In this document: positions 24,763 to 32,617 of the stretch, piece after piece
Position numbering within the stretch: position 1 is the first letter of the stretch
Layout of the letters: each line of letters opens with the position of its first letter
Source: Frankia alni
GTDB lineage: Bacteria > Actinomycetota > Actinomycetes > Frankiales > Frankiaceae
Length of the DNA: 37,328 nt
Assembly: GCA_026225295.1 (NCBI GenBank)
Contig: JAMFSN010000135.1
Location: forward strand, 1 to 37,328
Reading direction: 5' to 3'
The notes under the pieces: model-generated
Seen by the model: the letters and a program-made list of their open reading frames with translations, nothing else
Told to the model about the DNA's origin: nothing
Databases searched by the model: none
Made by a program: the position numbers and the translations under genes

Positions 24763-24784
24763 ATGAACCCGGCCCGGTTCACCG
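24763..24784. terminator. Short hairpin between convergent ABC and NYN-like genes
   Basis: TGAACC and GGTTCA pair around CGGCCC in the gap where the two genes converge. The stem is six bases and no U-tract follows, so this is a weak candidate. Confidence 0.3.
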
Positions 24785-25540
24785 GCGGGACGGGTCTATG
24801 CGCTCCCAGAGCCATCCCGGGCCAACGCTCGACGCGCCCACCTGTGTGATCCGCGCGCGCAGTCCGCGGTCGGCGGTGACGACCAGAACCGACCGGTCGC
24901 CGCCGGTCGTCACCCCGTCGGCGGCCACCGCGACTTCGGCGCGGGCCACTTCGGCGCGGGCCACTTCGACAATGGTGTCGTCGCCGTTCCCGGGCGCGTG
25001 GACGACGGTCACCGGGCCCGGCCCGGCCGGAACTCCGGACCGGGCCGCGCCTTCCAGGACGAGAACGACGCGGACGCGCGGCCGGGCTGGCCTCGCGGCG
25101 GCGACGGGTTCGCCGGCCGGACCGGCCGGCGCGACGGCGGCCGGATCCGCTACCGGTTCGGCACCGGCGGCCGCGGCCGGGTCGATGGCTGGCGGGGAGA
25201 CCGCGTTCCGGTCGGTGTCCGTCGTAGCCGGTGGCCGAGTTTCAGGCGTTGCCAGGTCGTCCCGGCCGGGGTCGGGCCCCGTTGTATCGCGTACGGCTGT
25301 ACGGCGGCCCGTTGTCCCGCCCGTCGTTGTCCCGCCCGCCGTTGTATCGACGCCGCCGAACGTCGCGGAAAGACGCGCATAAAGACGCCCGGCCGCGCCG
25401 GGCCGGTCGTGCCACCATCCATCCGGCCGGGAACCGACGACGTTCGCGCCATCCACGATCCATACCGCCCCGCTGGGCGAACGACCATCCGATTCGGCGG
25501 CGATCCAGTGGTCCCGGGACAGCTCACCCATGCCGCACAT
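24779..25540 (-). CDS. PIN/NYN-like nuclease-fold protein with a long insertion
   Basis: A 253-residue protein. The core reads AVWIVDGANVVGSRPDGWWH (Asp30, Asn33), RVVLVLEGAAR (about 157-167), VHAPGNGDDTIVE (Asp187, Asp188) and VLVVTADRGLRARI (Asp224). These acidic residues fit a PIN/NYN nuclease fold, and homologues are often labelled NTP pyrophosphohydrolase, a name the motifs do not support. Between residues about 64 and 152 a Thr/Gly/Pro/Ala-rich, probably disordered insert splits the domain after its first helix. A 15-base repeat (24933-24962) adds V-A-R-A-E units near 193-204. Two starts are possible, ATG 25540 and ATG 25531. RNA cleavage is inferred; no toxin-antitoxin partner is seen. 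Confidence 0.68.
   Translation of the reverse strand: MCGMGELSRDHWIAAESDGRSPSGAVWIVDGANVVGSRPDGWWHDRPGAAGRLYARLSATFGGVDTTAGGTTTGGTTGRRTAVRDTTGPDPGRDDLATPETRPPATTDTDRNAVSPPAIDPAAAAGAEPVADPAAVAPAGPAGEPVAAARPARPRVRVVLVLEGAARSGVPAGPGPVTVVHAPGNGDDTIVEVARAEVARAEVAVAADGVTTGGDRSVLVVTADRGLRARITQVGASSVGPGWLWERIDPSRR
24933..24962 (-). repeat. 15-base tandem repeat in the NYN-like gene
   Basis: Two perfect copies of ACTTCGGCGCGGGCC plus a partial third, in frame, giving repeated EVARA residues. Confidence 0.85.
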
Positions 25541-25583
25541 CCTGGGTACTCATCGCGATCACCGATCCCCACCTCTCGCCCCC

Positions 25584-25615
25584 GCTACCCATCAACGCCG
25601 CTACCCATCAACGCC
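25584..25615 (+). repeat. 16-base direct repeat
   Basis: Two perfect adjacent copies of GCTACCCATCAACGCC, with a diverged third (CGCCCGTCAACGGCG) just after. Non-coding, upstream of the NYN-like gene start. Confidence 0.85.
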
Positions 25616-26214
25616 GGCGCCCGTCAACGGCGATCTCTTTGGCCGCTGGTAGTTGCCCGGTTCGCCGGAACGAATACCGCGAGCGTGCGGCGGATGTGAT
25701 CTGACCGAATAGTCCCGCGTCCGGCCAAACGCTACGCGGATTGGCGATCCGTTCGGCCCCGGCGGCCGTCCGGTGTTGGTGATGAACTTGCCTCACTCTC
25801 TGCGTGATCGGGTCAGTACGGTCGGACGCGTACCACGCGATCCCGCGGAGGTTGGACGAGATGCAAATGCCTGGCGGCGCCCGACGTTTACGGGGACGGG
25901 CCGAGACGGCCCGCGGCAGCCTATCGTCCAGCCTTCCACGAACGTGCGTCGGCTCGGTGGTCACGCTCGCCGTCGCCGGCTCCCACGCGTCTATCAGTTG
26001 GCCCGACCAGCGTGTTCGCCAACTGCGGGGCCACTGGCGAGCGCGGGCCGCGGTAAGCGTCGGGCCAGAGTCGACGCACAAACATGCTTGCCGCTTCGCG
26101 CGGGCGACGTGACCTATTTCGCGGCCGCGTCTACCCACGGGTTGCGCTTTCGTGATGCAACGCGTGCGACCCGAGATGGTTGCCCGCCCTCGCGTGTCGA
26201 ACCGACGTCGACAG

Positions 26215-26241
26215 TTGACCGCCTTCTCGTGGTAATACTAG
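26215..26241 (+). promoter_or_regulatory. lsr2 promoter candidate
   Basis: A -35-like TTGACC (26215-26220) is followed by an extended -10-like TGG-TAATAC (26230-26238) and an overlapping TACTAG (26236-26241). Spacing to TACTAG is 15, shorter than ideal; the TG extension may compensate. The ATG lies 35 bases further on with a strong AAGGAG. Confidence 0.5.
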
Positions 26242-26275
26242 GCGTGACACTTCCGCGGACTGCCAAGGAGAAGCC

Positions 26276-26617
26276 ATGGCTCAGAAGACCATCGTCTCGT
26301 TGATTGACGATCTCGATGGAACCGAAGCTGACGAGACCGTTCGCTTCGGCCTCGACTCGGTCCAGTACGAGATCGACCTGTCGGAGAAGAACGCAACGAC
26401 GCTGCGTGAGGCGCTCGCTCCGTTCGTCGCTTCCGCCCGCCGTACCGGCGGCCGGGCTTCTACCGCGCGAAAGAGCACGCGGGGCGCTGTTCGCCGCAGT
26501 GGTGGAACCGACCGCACCGCCGATATTCGTGAGTGGGCGCGTGGGAACGGCTACCAGGTGAGCGACCGGGGTCGTATCGCTTCCAACATCGTTTCGGCGT
26601 ACGACGCCGCGCACTAG
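26276..26617 (+). CDS. lsr2: Lsr2, H-NS-like nucleoid-associated protein
   Basis: Lsr2 bridges and silences AT-rich, often foreign, DNA. The 113-residue protein has the N-terminal dimerisation domain (about 1-60, beginning MAQKTIVSLIDDLDGTEADE) and a basic linker (about 61-78). The C-terminal DNA-binding domain (about 79-113) is IREWARGNGYQVSDRGRIAS with the minor-groove RGR motif. Length and motifs are standard. ATG 26276 has AAGGAG five bases upstream. It is monocistronic, with its own promoter and a strong hairpin downstream (26696-26739). Confidence 0.96.
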   Translation: MAQKTIVSLIDDLDGTEADETVRFGLDSVQYEIDLSEKNATTLREALAPFVASARRTGGRASTARKSTRGAVRRSGGTDRTADIREWARGNGYQVSDRGRIASNIVSAYDAAH

Positions 26618-26629
26618 TCGGCGTTTGAC

Positions 26630-26646
26630 GTTCGGCACCACCGAAC
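26630..26646 (+). terminator. Small hairpin just after lsr2
   Basis: GTTCGG and CCGAAC pair around CACCA, 13 bases after the lsr2 stop. It has no U-tract and probably acts with the larger hairpin downstream. Confidence 0.35.
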
Positions 26647-26695
26647 CGCCAGCCGCGGGAGTTCCCGATGGACGGTTTGTGATGTCGTCGTTGGC

Positions 26696-26739
26696 CGAAC
26701 GGCGGTGGCCGCGTCTTCTACGCGATCCACCGCCGTTCG
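26696..26739. terminator. Large hairpin between lsr2 and aminopeptidase P genes
   Basis: CGAACGGCGGTGG (26696-26708) pairs perfectly with CCACCGCCGTTCG (26727-26739). Inside it CGCGT and ACGCG pair around a CTTCT loop, giving an almost continuous 18-base stem. It sits between convergent genes and can serve both. Confidence 0.75.
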
Positions 26740-26851
26740 TCAAAGGCCCCCGCAACACCGCGTACCGGACGCTGTGAAGTCCGGCGGCAGCGCGCCGCCG
26801 CCGTCAATCCGGTCACGCGGAACCCGTCACGCCGAGCCGGTACCGGGCCAC

Positions 26852-28399
26852 TCAGTCCTCCCGGCCGAGGCGCTCCATCCAGTCCTCGATCTCGCGGGAA
26901 TCGCGGGGCAGGGCCGCCGAGAGATTGCGCGGCCCGTCCCCGGTCACCAGGATGTCGTCCTCGATCCGGACCCCGATGCCGCGTAGCTCGGGCGGCACGG
27001 TGAGGTCGTCGGGCTGGAAGTACAGGCCCGGCTCGACCGTGAGAACCATGCCGGCCTGCAGGGCCGCGTCGCGGTAGTGCTCGTCGCGGGCCTGCGCGCA
27101 GTCGTGCACATCCAGGCCCAGCATGTGGGACGTGGCGTGCAGGGTGTAACGGCGGTGCAGCCCCGCGTGGCGGGCCGTCTTCGACTCGTCGAGACTTTCG
27201 TCCACGCTCACCGGCAGCAGGTCCCAGTCGTGCAGGGCCTCGGCGATGACCCGCATGGCCGCGCGGTGCGGATCAAGGTACGTCGCCCCCGGTCGGGTGG
27301 CCTCGACGCCAGCCTGCTGGGCCCGGGCGACCACGTCGTAGACCTGTCGCTGGGTGTCGGTGAACCGGCCGCTGATCGGCAGGGTCCGCGTCACGTCGGC
27401 GGTGTACAGCGAGCGCGACTCCACGCCCATGTCGAGAAGCGCCAGGTCACCGAGCCGGACCGGGCCGTCGTCGCGCACCCAGTGCAAGGTCGTGGCATGG
27501 TGGCCGCAGGCGACGATCGAGCCGTACCCCACGTCGTTGCCGTCGACCCGGGCCCGGCGCCAGAAGGTCCCTTCCAACCAGCGCTCGCCATTGGCCAGGC
27601 GGGCCGCGCGACCCAGTTCCCGGACGCATTCGGTGAATCCGGTCACGGTCGCGGCAATGGCTTCGCCCAGCATCGCCACTTCGTGGTCGTCCTTGATCAG
27701 CCGCAGCTCGGACAGGGTGGCGGCCAGTTCCGCGTCCCGGTCGAGCGCGACGGGGCCGGACTCCGGCGCGGTGTACGGGAGCACCAGCGCGTCGACCCGT
27801 GGGTCGTACCCCCGCAGGACCCGGGTGGTGGCCGGCGAGAGCCGGCCCAGGGCGGCCGGGAGTTCGGACAACGGCCGGCAGTCCACCTCGAGGGCCTGCG
27901 CGGTGCCCCGCACCCCCGGCCGCGGTCCGACCCACAGCTCGCCGTAACGCCGGTCGGTGTAGAAGGCCGAGCTGGACCGGTCGGACCGGTCGGCCACATA
28001 GAGGACCGCTTCGTGGTCGCCGGCCGGGCCCGGATGCAGCACCACCACCGCGTCGGGCTCGTGGCAACCGGTCAACCAGAAAAAATCGCTGCCCGGCCGG
28101 AACGGATAGTCGGTGTCGTTGGCCCGCACCCGCCATCCGCCGGTGGGAATCACCAGCGCGTCGGTCGGGAAACGGTCGCCGAGCGTGGCCCGCCGTTTCG
28201 CCGCGTACGGCGCAATCTCGTCGCGGGCGGTCGGGCCGTCGGCATCGCCCGCCCAACCGTCCGCCATGAAGCGCCGAAAGGCATCCGACGGTCCTTGATC
28301 GTGACTGGCCTGGCCGGCCTCGCGCTCGTCGGTCGGGGCGGGTGAATTCGGCGGCGGGCCGGCCGTCGGCGCGGCGCCGGCCGGATCGGTGTTCTCCAT
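26852..28399 (-). CDS. pepP: Aminopeptidase P family Xaa-Pro aminopeptidase
   Basis: It removes the first residue from peptides with proline at position two, in the cytoplasm. The 515-residue protein has a disordered Pro/Ala-rich start (1-45), the creatinase N-terminal domain (about 55-225) and a C-terminal M24 pita-bread domain (about 245-490). The two-metal site is complete: LLDMGVESRSLYTADVTRT (two Asp), HATSHMLGLDVHD (His), LTVEPGLYF (Glu) and IGVRIEDDILVTG (Glu). Length matches actinobacterial PepP. ATG at 28397-28399 was chosen because the frame further upstream runs antisense through the next gene. It is divergent from the CoA-transferase with an 81-base gap. Confidence 0.94.
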   Translation of the reverse strand: MENTDPAGAAPTAGPPPNSPAPTDEREAGQASHDQGPSDAFRRFMADGWAGDADGPTARDEIAPYAAKRRATLGDRFPTDALVIPTGGWRVRANDTDYPFRPGSDFFWLTGCHEPDAVVVLHPGPAGDHEAVLYVADRSDRSSSAFYTDRRYGELWVGPRPGVRGTAQALEVDCRPLSELPAALGRLSPATTRVLRGYDPRVDALVLPYTAPESGPVALDRDAELAATLSELRLIKDDHEVAMLGEAIAATVTGFTECVRELGRAARLANGERWLEGTFWRRARVDGNDVGYGSIVACGHHATTLHWVRDDGPVRLGDLALLDMGVESRSLYTADVTRTLPISGRFTDTQRQVYDVVARAQQAGVEATRPGATYLDPHRAAMRVIAEALHDWDLLPVSVDESLDESKTARHAGLHRRYTLHATSHMLGLDVHDCAQARDEHYRDAALQAGMVLTVEPGLYFQPDDLTVPPELRGIGVRIEDDILVTGDGPRNLSAALPRDSREIEDWMERLGRED

Positions 28400-28468
28400 T
28401 CCGCCAGGGTAGAACCGGGCGGCGAACAGTGGGAGCCGTCCACGCTGTGCGCGAGGAGCGCCACCAGA

Positions 28469-28474
28469 TAGCGT
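28469..28474 (+). promoter_or_regulatory. -10 box (TAGCGT) of the CoA-transferase gene
   Basis: TAGCGT ends 6 nt before GTG 28481, with no ribosome site between, as expected for a leaderless mRNA. The hexamer is identical to the one before the YcaQ-like gene. Confidence 0.55.
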
Positions 28475-28480
28475 CCAGGT

Positions 28481-29617
28481 GTGAAATTGGTGCCGGGACC
28501 GCTGTCTGATCTTCTGGTCGTCGATCTTTCCCGGGTGCTGGCCGGCCCGTTCGCGGCGATGATGCTGGCCGATCTCGGGGCCCGGGTCGTCAAGGTCGAA
28601 CGCCCCACGACCGGCGACGACTCCCGCCAGTACGGACCGTTCTCGGCTGGCCGTTCGATGTACTTCGCCCGGGTCAATCGCGGTAAGGAGTCGATCGCGC
28701 TGGATCTGAAGGATCCGGCCGATCGCGCGGTGCTGATCCGGATCGCGGCCCGGGCCGATGTTCTCATCGAGAACTTCCGACCGGGAGTCACCGCCCGGCT
28801 CGGACTCGACTGGGAGACACTGCGGGAACACAATCCGCGGCTGATCTACGCGAGCATCTCCGGATTCGGTCAGACCGGGCCCTGGCGGGGCCGGCCCGCT
28901 TATGACGCGGTCGTCCAGGCCGCCGCCGGGATCATGTCCATCACCGGCCGCCCGGAGGACGAGCCGACCAAACCCGGAGTACCGCTCGCCGACCTCACCG
29001 CCGGCCTCTACGCCTTCGGCGCGGTGAACGCGGCGCTGCACGGCCGGACGTTGACCGGGGTGGGCACCCATGTCGATATCGGAATGTTCGACGCCACCGT
29101 GTCCCTGCTCGAGGGCGCGGCCCTGTCCTATCTGAACACCGGCATCACGCCACCCCGGATCGGCAACGCCCACTTCTCGATCGCCCCGTTCGACACCTTT
29201 GCGTGCGCGGACCGCCAGATCGTCATTTGTGCGGCAAATGACGGGTTGTTCGCAAAATTGTGCACGGCCGTCGAGCGACCCGATCTCGCCGTCGCCCCGG
29301 CCTACGCGACGAACGACGGCCGGCTGCAGGCCCGGGACGCGTTCAAGGCCGCTCTGGAAACGACCTTGCGCACCCGGCCGGCCGCGTACTGGCTCGCCGT
29401 CCTGCAGGACGCGGGGGTGCCGTGCGGGCCCATCAATACCGTGGCCGAGGCGGTTTCGTCCGAGCAGACGAAGACCCGGCACATGGTCATCGAGGCCGGC
29501 GGCCTGCCGTTGCCCGGAAATCCGATGAAGATGTCCGGGTATCCGGACGTCGGTCACCGGCCGGCCGCCCCCGCCATCGACGCCGACGGCGACGCCATCC
29601 GGGCCGAATTCGCCTGA
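28481..29617 (+). CDS. CaiB/BaiF-type (class III) CoA-transferase
   Basis: A 378-residue enzyme that would move CoA between carboxylic acids. Family segments include LLVVDLSRVLAGPFAAMMLA, DLGARVVKVERP, YFARVNRGKESIALDLK, VLIENFRPGV and DAVVQAAAGIMSITG. The catalytic Asp is expected in the GVPLADLTAGLYA segment (about residue 170). The typical length is 380-410. The C-terminal domain contains YWLAVLQDAGVPCGPINTVAE. The start is the GTG with a -10 box 6 nt upstream. No partner enzyme is adjacent that would reveal the substrate, so formyl-, succinyl- or other acyl donors are all possible. Confidence 0.92.
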   Translation: MKLVPGPLSDLLVVDLSRVLAGPFAAMMLADLGARVVKVERPTTGDDSRQYGPFSAGRSMYFARVNRGKESIALDLKDPADRAVLIRIAARADVLIENFRPGVTARLGLDWETLREHNPRLIYASISGFGQTGPWRGRPAYDAVVQAAAGIMSITGRPEDEPTKPGVPLADLTAGLYAFGAVNAALHGRTLTGVGTHVDIGMFDATVSLLEGAALSYLNTGITPPRIGNAHFSIAPFDTFACADRQIVICAANDGLFAKLCTAVERPDLAVAPAYATNDGRLQARDAFKAALETTLRTRPAAYWLAVLQDAGVPCGPINTVAEAVSSEQTKTRHMVIEAGGLPLPGNPMKMSGYPDVGHRPAAPAIDADGDAIRAEFA

Positions 29618-29761
29618 CCGACGCTCCGGTCGATCGCCCGGGGCCCCGTCCCGCGCGCCGGCGGTGACGATCCCGCCCGCCGAAGAAGGCCGCTGGTGGC
29701 TCCAAGGTGTTGGTCGCGTGGGTTCCGGAGCGGACCGATTCGACCCGGTCTGACGCGCGAC

Positions 29762-29799
29762 GGGGTTTCCAGGTTGACTGGGGGTTTCCAGGTTGACTG
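29762..29799 (+). repeat. 19-base direct repeat before the LCP gene
   Basis: Two perfect head-to-tail copies of GGGGTTTCCAGGTTGACTG, each containing TTGACT, a good -35 sequence. The LCP gene starts 48 bases after. It may be a duplicated promoter or operator element; no matching -10 is obvious. Confidence 0.85.
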
Positions 29800-29846
29800 G
29801 GTGGTTCCCGACGCAGGGTCGCGGCCGGGTAGGGGTGGGGGCAACG

Positions 29847-31019
29847 GTGACGGACGGTCCGCAACCGGCCGATGATGTCGCGCGCCCGCGCAGCGGTCGG
29901 CGCCGGATCGCAGTTCTCGTGGCCGGCAGCGTCTCCCTGGTTGTCTTCCTGGTGGCGGCGGCCGGCTGGGGGGCACTGCACTACTTCGACGGCAACGTCA
30001 GCCACGTCGCGCTGCACTTCCCGGCCGGCTACACCCGGCCGCCGGCGCCGGCCCACGGGGACCACAACCTGCTGCTCATCGGCTCGGATTCGCGGGCCGG
30101 GACGGGCGGTGCGTTCGGCAACGTGGACGGGCAACGGTCGGACACGACGATCCTCGCCCACGTCGACCACGACGGTACGACCACCGTCGTGTCGTTCCCG
30201 CGCGACCTGTGGGTCCTCATCCCGGCCCACACCGACGCGGCCGGGCGCGCCCAGCCGGCCCAGCACGCCAAGCTCAACGCGGCGTTCTCGCTCGGCGGCC
30301 CGTCCCTGCTGGTCCGCGCGATCGAGGGCCTCACCCGGGTCCGGGTCGACCACTACGCCCAGATCGACTTCACCGGGTTCCAGAAGATGACCGACGCGCT
30401 GGGCGGGGTCACGGTGTGCGTGAAGCCGTTGCCCTCCTCGCTGACCGCCCGGGGTTTCAACAACCTCGCCGACCGTTACTCCGGCTGGCGGGGCACGGTC
30501 GGGCAGAACACCCTGACCGGACCGCAGGCCCTGTCGTTCGTCCGGCAGCGCTACGGGCTGCCGGAAGGCGACATCAACCGGATCCAACGTCAGCAGCAGT
30601 TCCTGAGCGCCGTCTTCCACAAGGTCACTGCGGCCTCGACCCTGGTCAACCCGGTCAAGCTGGTCTCGGTGATGAGCGCGGCGACCTCGTCCCTGACCGT
30701 GGACGACGGCACGTCGTTGGAGGACCTGCGCACGCTCGCCACCCGGTTGCAGAGCGGCGGGATCCGCTTCACCACCGTCCCGACGTCCCCGGCCACCCGG
30801 GGCGCCCAGTCGGTCCTGCTCTACGACCCGACTGCGCTGACGTCGTTCCTGCGCGGCATCTTCGGCTCGGCGGCGGGTGCGCCGAGCGCGGCCCGAGCCA
30901 GCACGCTGACGGCCGACGGAGGCGTCCTCACGGCCCGCTTCACGACGGCCGGCTTTACCACCGCCGCGGCGACGGCGACCGTCCCGGCGGCGGGGTCCGC
31001 CCCGTCCTGCACGTACTGA
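29847..31019 (+). CDS. LytR-CpsA-Psr (LCP) family cell-wall transferase
   Basis: LCP proteins attach polymers such as teichoic acid or arabinogalactan to peptidoglycan outside the membrane. The 390-residue protein has a cytoplasmic N-terminus (1-20), one membrane segment (about 21-45, IAVLVAGSVSLVVFLVAAAG) and an extracellular LCP domain (about 70-260). That domain includes HNLLLIGSDSRAG, RSDTTILAHVDHDGTTTVVS, FPRDLWVLIP and LSFVRQRYGLPEGDINRIQR, which carry the conserved Asp and Arg residues. A Ser/Thr/Ala-rich tail ends at 390. GTG 29847 follows a GGGGTGGGG stretch; GTG 29835 is an alternative. It converges on the YihY gene with only six bases between stops. Confidence 0.9.
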   Translation: MTDGPQPADDVARPRSGRRRIAVLVAGSVSLVVFLVAAAGWGALHYFDGNVSHVALHFPAGYTRPPAPAHGDHNLLLIGSDSRAGTGGAFGNVDGQRSDTTILAHVDHDGTTTVVSFPRDLWVLIPAHTDAAGRAQPAQHAKLNAAFSLGGPSLLVRAIEGLTRVRVDHYAQIDFTGFQKMTDALGGVTVCVKPLPSSLTARGFNNLADRYSGWRGTVGQNTLTGPQALSFVRQRYGLPEGDINRIQRQQQFLSAVFHKVTAASTLVNPVKLVSVMSAATSSLTVDDGTSLEDLRTLATRLQSGGIRFTTVPTSPATRGAQSVLLYDPTALTSFLRGIFGSAAGAPSAARASTLTADGGVLTARFTTAGFTTAAATATVPAAGSAPSCTY

Positions 31020-31025
31020 GGTCGG

Positions 31026-32192
31026 TCAGGGGGTGGTCGGCTCCCGGGCCCGCCGTTCGAACTCGAGGGTGGCGTTGAGCTCCGCGCCGAGCAGGACGGC
31101 CAGCGCGGTGATGTAGAAGAACAGCAGCACCGCCACCGGGGCGCCCAACGAGCCGTAGACCAGCTCGTTGCCGAAGACCACCTCGAGGTAGAGCCGCAGC
31201 AGGTAGCTGCCGACGATCCAGAGGATCACGGCCAGGGTGGCGCCCGGGAACGCCCGCCGCCACGGCAGCCGGTCGGGCAGCGCGAGGTGGTAGAGCGACA
31301 TCAGGATGGCCAGCGACGAGGTGACGGCGACCGGCCAGAACAGCACCGAGACCATGTTGTGGACGAAGTCGTCGTGGCGGCCGCCGAGCAGCCGTTGCAT
31401 CAGGTCGGGGCCGAGCACCAGCGCGGGCAGCACCACCACGCCGATGAGGACCTCGGCCAGGTACAGCCGCAGCGCGAGCAGCCGGCTGCGGACCGCTGAC
31501 CGGCGGTCGCGCTGGTTGTAGGCGATGGTGATCGTGTTGACGTAGGTCGCCATCGATGCCGATCCCGTCCACAGGGACAGGACGAAGCCGATCGAGATGA
31601 CGTCCGGCCGGCCCCGCCGCAGGATCTGGTCCACGGTCGGCTGGACGACGTCCCCGACGACCTTCGGGGTGAGCAGGTCGCCGGCGCCCCGCAGGAGATT
31701 GCGCTCGATGCTGTCCAGGGAGTCCGCGCCGATCAGGCCGCTGAAGTAGCCGATCGTGCCCAGGATCGCGAGCAGCAGCGGCGGCAGGGACAGCAGCTGC
31801 CAGAAGCCGGCTTCAGCCGACAGGCCCAGCACCCGGTCGCCCCAGGCCTTCGAGATGGTCCGGGCGGCCAGGGTCAGCGGGTGGATCGGGGGCCGCCAGC
31901 GGCGCGCCATCCGCAGCCACCGACGCCCGCGCCGAGGGCGTCCGGGGTCGGCAGGGGGCGGGCCGGATGTCCCTGACGGGCCGGGCGGGCCGGGCTGACC
32001 GGGCGAATCCGATGCCCGACGGGGTCCCGGGGCGGTGGGCTGATCGGCCGCGTTCCCCCCGGCCGCGTTCCCCCCGGTCGGGGGCGCATCGATCGGGGGA
32101 GTGCGGGTCGTGGCGCCGACGAGGGGGCCGGAACTGGTGGGGGGTGATGCCGGGCGGGGCCCCACCGGCACCGGCTGGCCGGTCGTCGTCAC
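31026..32192 (-). CDS. YihY/BrkB family inner membrane protein
   Basis: A 388-residue membrane protein of the UPF0761 group; its function is not established. The first 95 residues are Pro/Gly/Ala-rich and cytoplasmic, longer than usual. Then come about six membrane segments: LLSLPPLLLAILGTIGYFSG (about 132-151), VISIGFVLSLWTGSASMATY, LYLAEVLIGVVVLPALVLGP, VLFWPVAVTSSLAILMSLYH, LAVILWIVGSYLLRLYLEVV and PVAVLLFFYITALAVLLGAE. The start is GTG 32192, with a TACCGT -10 box exactly 6 nt before it. It is on the same strand as DUF7455 but has a terminator hairpin in front, so it is probably transcribed by itself. Confidence 0.9.
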   Translation of the reverse strand: MTTTGQPVPVGPRPASPPTSSGPLVGATTRTPPIDAPPTGGNAAGGNAADQPTAPGPRRASDSPGQPGPPGPSGTSGPPPADPGRPRRGRRWLRMARRWRPPIHPLTLAARTISKAWGDRVLGLSAEAGFWQLLSLPPLLLAILGTIGYFSGLIGADSLDSIERNLLRGAGDLLTPKVVGDVVQPTVDQILRRGRPDVISIGFVLSLWTGSASMATYVNTITIAYNQRDRRSAVRSRLLALRLYLAEVLIGVVVLPALVLGPDLMQRLLGGRHDDFVHNMVSVLFWPVAVTSSLAILMSLYHLALPDRLPWRRAFPGATLAVILWIVGSYLLRLYLEVVFGNELVYGSLGAPVAVLLFFYITALAVLLGAELNATLEFERRAREPTTP

Positions 32193-32198
32193 ATGACA

Positions 32199-32204
32199 AC
32201 GGTA
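32199..32204 (-). promoter_or_regulatory. -10 box (TACCGT) of leaderless yihY-like gene
   Basis: Read on the minus strand, TACCGT ends 6 nt before GTG 32192. Part of it lies in the foot of the hairpin at 32200-32245. Confidence 0.55.
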
Positions 32205-32245
32205 CGGCCTGGGCTTCGAGGAGTTCCGAAGACCAGGCCGTACCG
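32200..32245 (-). terminator. Terminator after DUF7455 gene, overlapping the next promoter
   Basis: CGGTACGGCCTGG (32200-32212) and CCAGGCCGTACCG (32233-32245) form a perfect 13-base stem. CTTCG/CGAAG continues it with an 8-base loop. It stands 38 bases after the DUF7455 stop and 8 bases before the yihY start. Confidence 0.7.
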
Positions 32246-32283
32246 GTGATCGTCGATGGCGTTATCGGGTGGAGGCAGGCGCG

Positions 32284-32493
32284 TCAGTTGCTGTTCGCGC
32301 CTTCGAGTCGGTCGGTTTCATCGTGGTACTCGACCGCCAACGCCCGTAGCTGAGCGTCGTGCGACTTCGCGTGGTGGCGGCAGAACATCAGGTCACCACC
32401 ACCGGGCAGGACGACTCGCACGTATGCCTGTGCGCCGCACCTGTCACAGCGGTCGAGGGTGGTGAGTGTCGGGGTGGTCGCGGTTCCGGTCAC
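32284..32493 (-). CDS. Small DUF7455-type putative zinc protein
   Basis: A 69-residue protein widespread in actinomycetes, function unknown. It has LDRCDRCGAQAYVRVVLPGG and LMFCRHHAKSHDAQLRALAV: two CxxC-type cysteines, then a Cys and two His that could bind one zinc ion. GTG 32493 was chosen because GGAG lies five bases upstream; an earlier in-frame start would add 13 residues without similarity. It follows sepH on the same strand after 124 bases, possibly in one transcript. Confidence 0.85.
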   Translation of the reverse strand: MTGTATTPTLTTLDRCDRCGAQAYVRVVLPGGGDLMFCRHHAKSHDAQLRALAVEYHDETDRLEGANSN

Positions 32494-32617
32494 GCACTCT
32501 CCAACAACTCTCAGGGGCAGATGGTTCCCCACCTACCCGGGTGTGACGATGCCCGCACGCGGCGCTGCGCGGAACACGTCCTCCGTTCGCAAGGTACCTC
32601 GCGTCCGGATGTCCCCA

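Larger units (their letters stand above)
25541..26275. other. Long gene-free region upstream of lsr2
   Basis: These 735 bases are less GC-rich than their surroundings in patches, and no reading frame shows family similarity. It holds a 16-base direct repeat at 25584-25615 and the lsr2 promoter and ribosome site at the right end. A small RNA or a long regulatory leader for lsr2 is possible but not shown. Several open frames of 100-180 codons on both strands were judged chance. Confidence 0.5.

Noticed and set aside
25608-26138. A 176-codon minus-strand frame and overlapping plus-strand frames upstream of lsr2
   Set aside because: No family similarity, no ribosome site and no codon pattern distinguishing one frame from the others.
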